Assembly (NCBI GenBank): GCA_914767715.1
Contig: OU612073.1
Location: 558,001-622,000, forward strand
Direction: 5' to 3'
Length of the DNA stretch: 64,000 nt
Source: Membranipora membranacea
Lineage: Eukaryota; Bryozoa; Gymnolaemata; Cheilostomatida; Membraniporidae
Below, piece by piece: positions 22,557-34,509 of the stretch (positions within the stretch are counted from its first letter, which is position 1; each line of letters starts with the position of its first letter). The notes under the pieces are model-generated. The model saw only the letters and a list, made by a program, of their open reading frames with translations. It ran no database searches and was not told where the DNA came from. The position numbers and the translations under genes were made by a program.

Positions 22557-23670
22557 GTCTTTTTCTTAACTCAGCACATTAAACTATCAGGAGAGTAAAG
22601 TTGAGACCAACTGTGTGATACTTATTCTTATCTCTCACATTTTATAAGTGACAATGTTACAATCACTTAGTTTATCAGTACCATTTGACGAACATTGAAT
22701 TATCTACATAATTTATAGGATGTTGATATTTTCTTTATTTAATAACAGAATGTTTACAGAAGGTACACTTGACATGCATCATCAGTATGTCATGTTATTT
22801 CTCAGAATACTGTATTTATTATCCATCAGGATTAAGTTCTACAAAATAGTTTTATCTTTTTTTATGATTGAAGTATGTAATGTGTGTCCACCATGTACAT
22901 TATATTGATTTTATCAGAAGTTATTTTCCCACTGCAAGAGAGAGGACAACTACAGTTCTTGAATTTTGCTGAATACATCAGTTTGCTGAGAAGCTTTCAG
23001 ACATACATTTAGAGGTCCAAAACAATCCTATCAAGATTAATACAAGTTAAAGCTGTTATATCATCATATCTGACTCTAATATTACATGTCTTTTCTACTA
23101 ATGGTGAGCAGAATTATCAGTTATGTGATTTTTGACGTACGATTATTTCACCAAAGATAACTTTGATATATTGCTAGTTATAATGTCCACTCAATTTATT
23201 TTACTTATGACTCAATATCATGACACACATCTCCTGAAACCTCCATCAAATACTTTTCTTTGATTTTTTTTAAATGTATTTAATAGCCTTCAACAACATG
23301 TCAGGTCTTTAAACAATTTGAAGGCATCCGGACAACAGACATTCCTTTGTTTCAGTAATCAGTTGAACGGTCTATGGCTTCCATTTTTCTTCTTTTGTAT
23401 ATTTTAATATTTTTTTGCTTCCTCCGGCACAATTGGAAGAACATCACTAAAGTGATTATTATTGTTGTCAATAAATGTTTTAAAACAAATGACCATGATA
23501 AGTAATAAAAGTAGGTCATTTTCAATCACCACAATGCCTCAGTAATGTATAAGCTGCTTCAGTGCAGGATGAGCTATTGACTGAAGGTCTATGACATTAG
23601 AAAATTGCTGGTATCACTTACAGACTTTTGGAAAAAATACTTGGCACACCAGTGAAGTAAATCATAGTTC
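22557..23670. other. Intergenic, nothing recognised
   Basis: Includes the presumed 3' UTR and flank of the ROCO-caspase gene. No exon, repeat or mobile element was recognised. Absent from unit B. Confidence 0.5.
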
Positions 23671-23795
23671 CTAGCTGCAGTCTACCGACTACTGGGCTCA
23701 ATTGACGTCCCAGGTGTGCACCGACCCGCCTGCCAACTGGGAGCAAAATGGCGCCAAATATGGCGGCCGGGCCCTTAAGGCAACCTTATTTCTCA
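23671..23795 (+). mobile_element. SINE fragment (3' body of the tRNA-derived family)
   Basis: Matches in order the tail of the SINE found reversed at 30975-31202: CTGCAGTCTACCGACTACTG, CCCAGGTGTGCACCGAC, CGCCTGCCAACTGGGAGC and CTTAAGGCAACCTTATTTC. The tRNA-like head is missing here. Confidence 0.65.
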
Positions 23796-23837
23796 GTCTT
23801 CAGACAGAGACAGACAAAAACACAGTCTGCCGTATCA

Positions 23838-23895
23838 TGCCTGTCTTCTAGCTCAACAAAGCTTGACCTAGAAGACAGATATGATACTGCAGCCT
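23838..23895. repeat. Inverted repeat / hairpin, about 24-bp arms
   Basis: Arms containing CCTGTCTTCTAG and CTAGAAGACAG, extended by GTATCAT and ATGATAC at the outer ends, around a short loop with ACAAAGC. Probably a MITE remnant or hairpin left at the edge of the caspase relic. Confidence 0.7.
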
Positions 23896-23940
23896 GTGCT
23901 TCTTACTCAGACATGATCACACTGAGCTATCAGATATAGG

Positions 23941-24770
23941 AATATGCTGGCGAACTTTGGGTTTGTTGTGAATGGAGAGTGTAAAAACTACTCATCACAG
24001 GTAAAACCATGCACATTGTATTTTATTTATTTGTCACTTTCGGTAATTTTAGAGAATCACCCCTATAATCAAACTTTTTTAAGTTGCTCTAAGTTAATCT
24101 AAGAGCTTTTATGTCGTTTCACAAGAACTGCCAAATACCATTGATGTATGTTTGTATGTATGTTTGTATTTTTGTTCCTCCTAAAATCGACAGTGCGATG
24201 TACCGGAGTGAATTCCACTAGAAAAACAAAATTAAGTCAGTAAAATACATCTGCGAGCACTTGTTTTTTGGTGTGAGGAGTTATCTTCCTACGCTTCACG
24301 TGTACATACTTGTTCTTACTAACGACAGCCCTACCTATGAATATTGAATACAGCACAGTGGTCATTCTCATTACCTACTAAAGAAGGTAATTTTACAGGC
24401 GCAGGGTATTTAGCATTTGTAAGAATCTGATCTAGTGTATGGACACCCCTGGTGGCAAAATTGATACATGGCATAAGGTTGAACTCAGAACAGAAAAATT
24501 CTAGTGGAATTCTATTGAAATCACCTACTAGTAGGATTTTGCTATTGGTATACTTGATGAAGCCTGTCCCCGTCACTGATTTGTGTATATAAATGTACAT
24601 GTCGTTAATAAAGGATATAGTGACATAGATTCACAGAGACACTCAGCTGGTAGTCCAGACGGGCCAGTCGGTATACAAAGATCTAGGAATGTTTGTACTG
24701 GTTATAACAAGTCATGGTGCAGAAGGGACTGTGATGGGATCCCACACAGGATTGACTGAAATGCGGAAAT
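23941..24770 (+). pseudogene. Broken caspase exon copies from a ROCO-caspase paralogue
   Basis: Two fragments related to p20 exons of the gene just upstream. 23941-24002 encodes NMLANFGFVVNGECKNYSSQ and still ends at CAG/GTAAAA. 24615-24770 matches the second p20 exon (GQSVYKDLGMFVLVITSHG, catalytic His retained) but has an in-frame TAG after D-I-V-T and loses homology before the catalytic Cys. Between them lies unrelated DNA including a LINE endonuclease relic. It is the residue of a partial local duplication; the region is absent from unit B. Confidence 0.85.
24331..24600 (-). pseudogene. LINE apurinic endonuclease domain fragment
   Basis: Minus-strand frame of 89 codons with SKILLVGDFNRIPLEFF, FATRGVHTLDQILTN and GNENDHCAVFNI. 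These are the GDFN, TRG-x-x-x-LD and SDH-like (here NDH) motifs of the AP-endonuclease domain of non-LTR retrotransposons. The Ser of the SDH motif is replaced by Asn; no neighbouring reverse transcriptase in the same orientation was seen. Confidence 0.8.
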
Positions 24771-27700
24771 TACAATTATAGCATTTTTTATCACTGAATG
24801 TGTCCTACATATGGAAATTTGATATGTATTTTATAAAACCACCTCCAAAGCTATGTTCATAAGTAATCTGGATCAGGTTGGTGATTATCAATGAAGTGAT
24901 AGTAATGTCAACTGAGGTGCATTGCAAAACAAACTCCGACAAAATCAGTCTGCTAAAATGATTATGTAATAGACAATCACTCTATTTAGAAGTACTCAGC
25001 CACCAACTTTGGCACCAAGAAAGGCTGGCTGGTATTGCAGCCGGAATTGAAACAAATGAAAGATTTTTTTCGTGTAACATGCAGTTTTATTGTAGTGCAA
25101 CAGAACAAATAAAAATTCTCAAACATTGCTATATAAACAACGAGTCTTCAAGATTGCGGATCATTTTATTATTTACCACGATTGTCACAATCAAGCAATT
25201 CGATATAAAACCTAATATAATAATTATAATTGTCTTGCCTGTATTACAAAAGTTCACAGGTGCCATATATATGATACATAATAAAAAAAGTCATCTCGGT
25301 GTTATTTATTGTGACTATCGGTAGAGTGTAGGTGCAAAATAACCGTCAAAATGTTACTATAATCAAACGGATTATATACGTTAATTTATAAAGAAACGTA
25401 CACTACACTGTAAGTATGTGGTAGGCGAGATTAAAGCTTGTTTCACTGCTGTGTTTATGAGACAATATTGATCAACCCTAATGGTGTAAAATGTTTACAG
25501 GAGGAAATTTATTGCTTGCTCGATGTTACTTGACGGTGGCCCGACCTTGATTAGCAAAAATTGATGAGAGGTAAAATTGAGTCATCCTCAAACTAGATAA
25601 AACTAAATTCTAGCTAATATTTAATCCTCCAGGGTAGCGTTACTACAAAAACTCCCGCATTGACGGCTGTATTTTCAGACTCCTGGTAAAAATATGATAC
25701 AGATCAAAAAAGTCTTCCATTAGGCAGCTTCAGTCCACAGAGACAGCTATTCTCAGCAATCGCAGAACTTGGTAGAGGGAAACCTAAAATTAAACGTTAA
25801 ATTAACATTATTATCTGCATGCAGTCTAATATTTCGAAAGCACCCCCTATATTTGATGAACAGGCAGAGAGAGCTCCAAGCCACACATGCAGGTATGGGT
25901 CTCATCAGTTTATATGTAGGATGATATCGGCAGTTGTGGGTAGGGATGGAACAAGATTTTGGATGAACCAGAAATGTAACTAAGTTAATTTACACAAGTT
26001 ACTGTTGTCTGACTTGATTCTATGATTGACTTTGTATAGAGGATGAGGTACTAGTGATGGTGCACTGAAGGTGTGTACTATGTAAGGGTCGATTTCAAAT
26101 TCATCATCTTGGATCTGGCCTATTACATATCCGATTAGGTTTGTGGTTGGATCCAATGCCAAATATCCGAAATTCAACTCCTAGCATCCAACCCTTGGTG
26201 TGGGCATGCTCAGCGATATTGTGACCAGGATTGAACAATTTTACTTGTCTTCAAAAAATAGTATTTATATAAGTTATAATGCAGTTTGAGTTTGAAGTAC
26301 TGAATGGTAGTTTGATTTCAGACATGCGGCCACGGGATAAGTTAAGTTTCACAATAATACTTCTTTCTTTTGTTCTCACCTGACTATTCTTCACCATAAT
26401 ATATAAATATGCAGCATAACATCAGCACACATATACCCCAAACCAGAGCTAGAACTCTGGTAACCACCTGAAATATAAAATATATAATATGGAGGGAATC
26501 ATTTGTTACTGTCTATTAATTGATTTAGTGGTTTGTTTTAGGCCAACCTTAGAATGTAAGGGACTTCTGTGGGTGGGAAGGGTATAAGTCAGATGGATTT
26601 ACTATAAGTAGTCTGTTTAGTAACTCCACGCGCTACTGCGTATGGTGCTTATTTCGGGCCATGCAACCGACACAACAGATTTTTAGGAGTAAATGGACCG
26701 GTGGGTAGGGCACTCACGTATTAGAGGTATTTTGACCATTTTTGTGATAAAATACCTGCTGTCAACCCTCTATTTCAGGGAAATTATGTTGGCAGAATGG
26801 TCTTGATCATGGAGCAAGAGCTATAATCAATATCTACTTCCACCTTGTGATCATTCAGGGATTATGAGCCAACTGAGATAGGTCTTCAACATATCACCTG
26901 CGGCATGGAATGCCAAAAGTTACCAAAATTACCTCAACATAAATAGTCTCCTTCCCATGTAACTTTGTGGATGATCATGATCATGCATGAAGCATTTTCC
27001 TTGCATGGTATGGTGAAAGTAACCCGATCGGCATTCACTCACAGATTGAATTAACTTTTGGTGACACTCAGTTCTACAAGTACCAATAACAACCAAATTC
27101 ATCGCCAAGCTACTTCAAAAATGATGGCGTTTGATTTTTGAGGTAGGTTGCCAATAATTGAACATCGTTATATATTAGTTGTTCAGCTATTGATGAATTA
27201 AGGGAGCTCAATGGGTACAAATGAAAAGCTGCAGATCTTTCATAAAATATAATTCAAGCGTGTTGACACTATTTACCTTACTACCAATCAACTCAAGCTT
27301 TTTTCACATTTTACGGGAATTTTTTTAGATTTTTGACTGAGTCAAATTACCATCACTTTTGCTTGTTAGACAGGCATATTGTATAGTGTTGAGCACTGCA
27401 GACAAAACAGTGGCATTTCCTGTGAGTAACCAGTGAACATCTGATATCTTCGCTACCACACATCTAAAATGGCAAGTAGCATGGATATGGACAATCGATG
27501 TGACCAAATAAATGCCACTTCTCAGCGTTGTGTTTATAGATATAGTGTCAAGGCAAAGAGCAGCGAGGAGGCTGCGGTTTTTTGTGCAAATAGTATTTTA
27601 CTCGAGGGATGTCCATTGCAAAAAATTATTAGGGCATGATGCACTATGAGCTGTCTAATAAACAAATTCTGTGAGCCGAATCCCAAGACTAGAATCTCCA

Positions 27701-28852
27701 TGGCGAAGTCAAGGACCTGCTATGTCAGCTTTAATGCATGATCGCAGAAGACACATTCACTAAGGCTCTCCCACAATTATCAAAGCGCAGTCGGTGTTTG
27801 CTAAAGTCAAAAGGATCTAAAATAGACACACAGAACATAGTTTCAAATACGGTAAATGTGAACTCTCAGTTGAATATATCTGCAGTATTTGTTCCCATCA
27901 TTCAACTGCAGTGGTTTCTTCCTTGTTTGTGACAGCACCATCGAGCTTTGTGATTTATTATTAAATGCAAGTAAGGTAGCACTTGTCGCTGCTTAAATGA
28001 AAAGAAATGAGGCCGCAAAATGTTAAGAATATTAGACATCCCCAAACACCAGTTTTGAATAAGGCTAGGATGTATAATAAGCTACCCACCAAAATTCAGC
28101 TCACTAAGTGGTGTTTTCAGTTGCTTCGCTGTGTGGTCATTTGTGAAGGTAGTCCCTTGTCTTTCCTGCTCTTCTGAAATAAAGTCTAACACTAGCTGGA
28201 ATGTTGGAAATGTTTTAGTAGTACACATGTTGCAAAATATAGGATGTTTCTACAGAACTGAGCACATGTCAATGGCAATATCAGAATTTATATGTGCTAT
28301 TACATAGACATATATCATAAGCATATAAAGAGTTTTTGTAAGTATAAGACATCATAATATACACAATTCTGATAAAACCATGTGCTTTCACAATGTTTGT
28401 ATACAATAAGTAGCCAATAAAACAAGAGCAGCAAGCCACGCCTCTACTAGCAATCTGCGCCTCGACCTACCCTGCTATGTGGCTAACAAGCTCTTCCCAG
28501 AGAAACACACAAACATTCACTATTTGAACATCACGTGACATAATCTCAAAGCTACAAATTGCTTTTTCATAGTTTTCGCATAGTTTTTACAGAGCAAGAT
28601 ACCATATAGAGGGCACAACTCTGTATCTCTTGCTCTGGTGACATCAGGGAGGGTGACATTGGTGACATACTCCCCAAAGTGTGCGGATTTGTTATTAATA
28701 GTTATCCTCTCTTGTCATTATTAGCTGATTTTTATTAACAGTTTATGCAGGGGATATCCCATTTCCCCTTTCCAAAGTTGCAATCAGAACCCAAACTAAA
28801 CTCATTGTTCTTGCACATGCGCAAATCCAAGTTACGCATGATGCATACTTTG
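24771..28852. other. Gene-poor region, present only in unit A
   Basis: Nothing firmly supported. A minus-strand frame 25980-26177 (NFGYLALDPTTNLIGYVIGQ) faintly resembles the core of GNAT acetyltransferases or another conserved exon but stands alone, without clear splice partners. The region is deleted in unit B together with the caspase, so no comparison is available. Confidence 0.4.
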
Positions 28853-30231
28853 CCTTACGACACCTGCTTTGTGGCAATGATAGCCTAGTTTATCAGTGAT
28901 CTACATGCCCAGTCAGATCACGAGAGTCAGTATGAAATAACGCTGATGTTGATCGTCACATATTGGATGGAAATTCAAAACATCGAGGAATTACTCTCTG
29001 GAAAAAATCAAAGGAGTAAAAGGTTTACTCCTTAAAATTTTGGATGTGTCCCAAGCTCCCTGCTGTTACACAAATCAAAAATGTCCATCCTCAGATCGCG
29101 ATAAACATTAAATCAACAACAAAATGCTTACAATTTGGCGTCTGGAGACCGTATTCAAAATATATTTGCGTCATTTGGTCGTATAGACCGTTCCATATAA
29201 GATAAAGTTGTAAGTACTATTCCAACTAATCGATCACCTTTGCTGATTCACAAAAGGTTTGAAACACATTTTATTTAGCTGCGAATCTCTTCAAGACATT
29301 TTTTTAAAAGTTAATATAAATATTACTTAAACCGTTCTTCAACATGCACTAGAACCGGAAATCATGCTATATATCGGTGAGTACATTTCTGCTTCTCTTT
29401 ATCACCCATAGACTTAGTATAGTTTATTTAGGTAAAAGTATCACCCAATATAGCCATTAGCCTGTTTTGTCAAGCTTTGTTCGTTGGGTGTCAAGACAGG
29501 CTACACCCAATATATAGGAGGCAAGTGATGATAAAAGATTATTTTATAAGAACTACAGATGAAAGATTAGTTGTGCACCATTAGATACTTTGCTGTATCT
29601 CCAGTATACCTTTGGAGGGTTTAATCTAACATTGGGCTATCGATAATCAGCATAATCCAGTAAAATGTTAATGAGTGTATTGAATCAGTAAAAGTTACCT
29701 GTAACGCTACAAGTATCACGTCCATTGTTGATATCTGCACCATGCTATTACAAGGGAATTCTATTAAAATTAAGGTAAGAAATTTATTTTACCGTATATG
29801 TTCAAAGAAATGATGTACAGGGCCTCTTTAATCTGCTCGATTCTCAGGAACAAACTTCTTTCTTGACTTTAAATTTGAGCGGATTACTTGTATTTGAAAT
29901 GGCAATAATTGGTCTGAACGAAACAGAAGACTGAGTTAGCTAACTTTTAGTAAGTATGTAGTTTAGGTAGGGGAGACCGGCAGACACCAAGCCATCAGAA
30001 TGAAACCTTAGACTTGTGTATTGACCTCATGGCCTGCTTAATGAGAACCGAGCCATTTGCTCGGCACAAAACATCAGTAACTAAATCACTTGATGGATCC
30101 TCCATTACAGATTTGGAGATAATTTTCTATTCATATACAAGCAGCTCATTAAACTATGATGAACAACCAGTATGATATGATATGATATGTATGATAATCT
30201 CGTTCTAAACCTGTACTCTTGTCTTTTGTAG
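28853..30231 (+). other. 5' region of metalloprotease gene A
   Basis: Well conserved with B (58360 onward) from CCTTACGACACCTGC to about 29918. The first coding exon is preceded by a TTTTGTAG acceptor, so at least one noncoding 5' exon is expected here; a possible donor is ATATCG/GTGAGT near 29376. A fold-back with arms GCCTGTTTTGTCAAGCTTTG and GTGTCAAGACAGGC lies at 29460-29507. Confidence 0.4.
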
Positions 30232-33200
30232 ATGAAACAGAAAGCTGAGGACAGGAAAAGCATGATCTTGACCTCTGTACTGATTATCACATTAACCCTG
30301 ATACAGAATATAACTTCATCTCCTCTGTCTGCAGGTGGGTATGAGAGAAGTCTGTTCAGACCGCAAATCCTTACTTGAATTCTTCTCCCTCGAAACAAAA
30401 TTACGGTAAATTTTACTTCTACATCTGATTCTGATGTGACATTACTTCTCATGACCAGTGATACAGGCCACGCTGATATCAAGACTTCACTAGTCTAGCA
30501 TGGGTATCTCTGATGTTTAGAGTCAATCTAGTGTGAGTACCTAACATGTACTCGCCGTTGTAGACTTTTACTGACATCGTGTGTGTCCAATTTTTCCCCA
30601 ACGATTGAATGAACAATGGTACCTCAGCTCATTAGCTCCACATATCACTGACAGCCATTTCCCTTATTACAGATGAAATTTTAATATGTGGGAAACAAAA
30701 CTCAATGGGAGAAACTAATGGGCATATCCTGGTAATCCTGGTCTCTTTAGTTCACAGATCATCACCTCAATTAGCTTGACATGACAAAGCTTTGTTCAGT
30801 GTTCTCCCCCCCCCCCCCATCCCCACCGAACACAGCTTGTCAAGACAGGCTTCATCTCAATGTACTATGCAGCTATGGTGTAAACTGCTGAGTAAGACAT
30901 CAGGATTTTAATGTTTCCTCTGCTACTTCACTACAATCACGATTGGTTGATTAAAAATTGGTTGATTCAATTCAGGTGTCTTATCACTCGCCCATCCCGA
31001 AGAATAGGCGGCGAAATATAAGTGCCTTAATGGCAAGGCCGCAATAGCTGCGCCAGGTTGCTCTCAGTTTGCAGGCAGGTCGGAGCACACCTGGGGGCCA
31101 ACCAAATCCCAGTAGTCAATGGACTGCAGTGGGATTCGAACCCACGACCTTCAGTATTTTCACGCTGAAGGACCGGCTCTAACCGACTGAGCCACCTCCT
31201 ACTATTACTTATTATATCCCGGAAATAAATCATGATACTGCGGCCCTTATCACATCTCCTCCTATTATTACAGACAAGAGGGAAGTTATAAATCATGGCA
31301 GCAGTGACTTTGATATGAGAAGACGACTACAGAGGAGTGCAGGATTGGCTGCTGCTGACTTTGCTGGAGACTCGATCGGTTAGCATAATTTTTTTACATT
31401 TATTGCATATTTATTCTGGTAGTAAATAAGTCTAGGAACATAAAACATATATGAAAACAATTACTTAAATGTACAACAATAAAACTGCACCCTCCTCACT
31501 GTCTGCTTTCGATTAACGTTCGGCCACTGCGTCAAACAGGGATGGATAAACATAACATCAAACTGTGGAGGGGCGACCACCACGTCGACACATGCTGGTC
31601 AAGCGCACATTTTGTATGTGTGAACATGTCGAGGACCATCAGAGATTAGACATATGTATATTTTTTCTCAGATAATATTGCCAATGCTGCCATTCTTGCC
31701 CAACGATTCTTTCAAGGCTTGTATCCTTCATTATTTCATATACTATCTCTCTGTATATCTGATCTATATGTCTGATGTATATATCTGATCTATATGTCAT
31801 AGTATAGATCATTAGGTTAATGCTAGTCTTAGCGCTCGAACAGTGCCGTGGATAGCTGATAGAAGCATTTCACTACCAACAAAAATAATACAATGCCACA
31901 ACCAATGTCCGTAGCACAGTTTGAGTACGTAGGTTATGACTCAAGTTTATTTCTTACACTAACACGGAGATGTTGCAAAAGAAGAATGCATAGTGCTCCC
32001 GCAATTAAATGCCCTTATTTGGTAAGTGATGATTTTTTGTGCTAGTAGCCGAGTATTTCATTAGCAGAATTGTGTTTAAACTGTGCCTGTTAACAATCCC
32101 AGACTGATCTTTCGATGAGTCTGTAAATGAAGTGATCAGATTCCTTTCAATGCAGTGTATGATTTTTTAGGTAATCCAGAGAATAAAACGTGGAGTTGTC
32201 CCTCTCAGCTGAGTGAGCCATGTACCTTCACAATGCCTGTCACTATAGAGATCACAGAATACTGGTATAACACAGAGAAGATACCAGAGCCCACTCAGAG
32301 AGAGCTAGTTATGCAAGCTGCTAAGGTGAGACATATGTCAACAAGTTGTTCTTAATTTGCTTTAATTATATAAACTTTTAGAAAACCTCAATAAATGAAT
32401 ATGTGTGTTGTGTTTGTCAGATACGAGTTATCCTGCGTCCTGATCCTGACCCGATAAACATATAAGGATATAAAATTATCATCAGAAGATGGGTTCCTTG
32501 TTTATTGATCTGTAACGCTGATATATATTATATGGATGACATGAACATATCTGACCCTGACCAAGCATACGGTTATTTGTGCACGGTTGCTGGACCGCAT
32601 TTCTCATCTTTGATTGGTCCACAAGTTCAGAATCTAATATAGCTGACCCTTGTAAACTTTTGTCAAGCAGTTTGCCTGAGTTTTTGAAGGTTGTAACTGG
32701 GAGGTCAACCAATACAGATTTTTAGCTTCTGAAACAAAGCCTTATACTGATGGCATATCTCCACAAATAGCCGTATTATGTATTTTACCACTGAGACATA
32801 GATTCATATCAATGATCTGTAAATAAATGATTAGTACTGCTTACAGAAATGGGAGGCAGTTACTGGTAATCTCAGGTTTGACTGGGTAACTCCTGGTCAG
32901 AGAGCTGATATAGAGGTGTTCTTCGCTTTCATAGATGGACAGCACAAGGTTGTGGGTAAGGCGTCCGACCCGAGCCCTGACTCCCCTCAGGCTACCTGGG
33001 TCCGGTTAGATGATCAGGAAAACTGGAGTACAGAGGAACTCCCAACTGGCTCCGACGGTATTTATAGTTAATACTTAGACTAAATTATAAGATTGTAATT
33101 GCCCTAACATTGATTATGCACGTGACTCCAGCGAAAAACAGTTCTACACTTACTCATGAGTAGATACGCCTGTAGAATCAAACATTCTCCGGTAGACTAT

Positions 33201-34509
33201 TTCACTCTATGATCAGACAACTGCACTCTTATATAGCTTGTCTTTTTCTCTGATCAGAATATTCGCTGCCGATGACTTTGTTACATGAGTTTGGACACGC
33301 TATCGGTTTGAGACATTCAGATAACGATGATGATGTGATGTATGTACAGCTCATTGAGGATAAAAGGCCTATACTGAGCATCGGAGATGTCTAGGCTGCT
33401 CAAAGGTTCTATGGAAGCTTTCGTGTCGGTGAGAGAAAAGTGTTTTCTTAATGCAGCATTGCTCACTTAACTTAAGCAAAGAGAGCACAATCATCTGATA
33501 TATAGAGTGTTTGTTTTAAACTTTAGGCCATACTTGATTGGAGTATTGGCGATAATGTATAGATATAATCTGGAGATACTAAATTAGAAACAAGTAGAGG
33601 GGAAGTGTAACATAGATATAGTGTGTTGGATGAAATAGTATTTGTGTGATTGTATATCTACACATATAAATATTCTTAACCAAAAAAAACAAACATTGCA
33701 ATCAAATCTTTCCCTGAAGGGGCTTGATACTAAGGTTTGATGAAATTTAGTTCACATATTCTGTTAAAAAAATTCACTGCTATGTACAATAATCAAAGCG
33801 CCCAAGACCACAAGATCTATTCATCAGAATAAAAAATTCTTTGAATTGTTGGATATATCTTTTGATGTTTGAAATTTTTCAAGTACCACTGAAGACGACT
33901 GCGAGGATACCGATGATACCACCCTCAGTGGCTCCTGAGCTGAATGTTATCTCTGAGGCTAAACCACTGGTTCCTTTTATCAGACCGCCACTGAGCTCTA
34001 ACCCCAGAGATACACCCTCAGCTGGGATTATAATAAGTGATGGTGATCTCCCGGCTCCTCTGTTACCTGGTGTACCATCTGCTCCACCAGCACCAGATGG
34101 TGGAAGTGTCAATCAGGAAATTGGGTGAGACAGGGAGTCATTCAGTTAGCCCTCACTAAACTTTTAAAATCTGTTATAAGACATATGGTTTTCTTTTTTA
34201 AGACTCTCAGTCTATGCATCCGGTTGTAATTTGTAAATTTATAATCTTTCTCCGCCTCAGGATTTTCCTGAATATTTAATATTTCATCCACATCATAATA
34301 TAATGCCTTGTAGACAGAGCCAGGCAAAGAGCGGAATCATCCGGACCCAAAACAACAACGAGACGACAGCTCTACCGAGAAAGGGCAACAGGAAAACAAA
34401 CAAGAGAAGGAATAGAAGTAGGAAATGCACAAAACAGAGACAGCGGGCTGGTGAATGTAGGGCCCGCAATAATAGAAAAGGATCACTGGCTAGAAACTCC
34501 GGTAAATAA
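30232..34509 (+). CDS. Secreted matrixin (MMP-like) metalloprotease gene A, with in-frame stop
   Basis: Exons, all phase compatible: 30232-30334, 31274-31378, possibly 31672-31716, 32171-32325, 32847-33057, 33258-33428, 33884-34124, 34314-34509. Exon 1 starts at ATG and encodes a signal peptide (MILTSVLIITLTLIQNI). Exon 2 ends in a short prodomain with MRRRLQRSAGL (also a basic cleavage-site candidate). The 45-nt exon needs a GC donor (CAAG/GCTTGT) and would add NIANAAILAQRFF. The catalytic domain runs from MPVTIEITEYWYN through AAKKWEAVTGNLRFDWV and ADIEVFFAF to the zinc motif HEFGHAIGLRH (33284-33316) and Met-turn VMY. A TAG at 33392-33394 interrupts just before the conserved end AAQRFYG. 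A proline-rich linker and a Lys/Arg-rich tail (stop at 34507) follow instead of hemopexin. No PRCGVPD cysteine switch was seen; WSCPSQ may substitute. The gene crosses the unit boundary. Known family role: extracellular protein cleavage. Confidence 0.82.
30773..30855. repeat. Fold-back repeat with poly-C centre
   Basis: Arms AGCTTGACATGACAAAGCTT and GAACACAGCTTGTCAAGACA (inverse relatives) surround a run of about 14 C. The same design recurs at 29460-29507, 61647-61725 and, more decayed, 54925-54990. Probably a small MITE family. Confidence 0.55.
30975..31202 (-). mobile_element. tRNA-derived SINE in metalloprotease intron A
   Basis: On the minus strand it begins AGGAGGTGGCTCAGTCGGTT with an RNA polymerase III A box (TGGCTCAGTCGGTTAGAGC) and a B box (GGTTCGAATCCC) about 45 nt further, then a unique body containing CCCAGGTGTGCTCCGACC and GCCATTAAGGCACTTATA. 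The head resembles a tRNA but the anticodon arm does not fold cleanly and the body is shared with other loci, so a SINE is favoured over a tRNA gene. Confidence 0.8.
32515..32815. repeat. Dispersed intronic repeat, copy in metalloprotease gene A
   Basis: Same repeat as at 8250-8560 (AACATATCTGACCCTGA, GGACCGCATTTCTCATCTTT, GGCATATCTCCACAAATAGC). It lies in the intron between the exons 32171-32325 and 32847-33057. Confidence 0.7.

Larger units (their letters stand above)
1..33633 (+). repeat. Tandem duplication unit A (about 33.6 kb)
   Basis: The first bases of the window recur at 33634 and the two halves stay collinear in the same orientation to the window end. Unit A holds the 3' end of an upstream metalloprotease, a complete-looking ROCO-caspase gene and most of a second metalloprotease gene. 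Parts present in A but missing in B include about 1580-2045, 2390-2700, 16540-16975 and 18482-28852. The match is seen directly by reading both copies; no alignment score was computed. Confidence 0.95.

Noticed and set aside
25980-26177. GNAT-like acetyltransferase exon on the minus strand
   Set aside because: The resemblance is limited to a short stretch (DPTTNLIGYVIG), with no neighbouring exons and no second copy; kept only as a note.
31110-31200. Functional tRNA gene on the minus strand
   Set aside because: A and B boxes are present but the anticodon arm does not fold like a tRNA and a SINE body follows that recurs at other sites.
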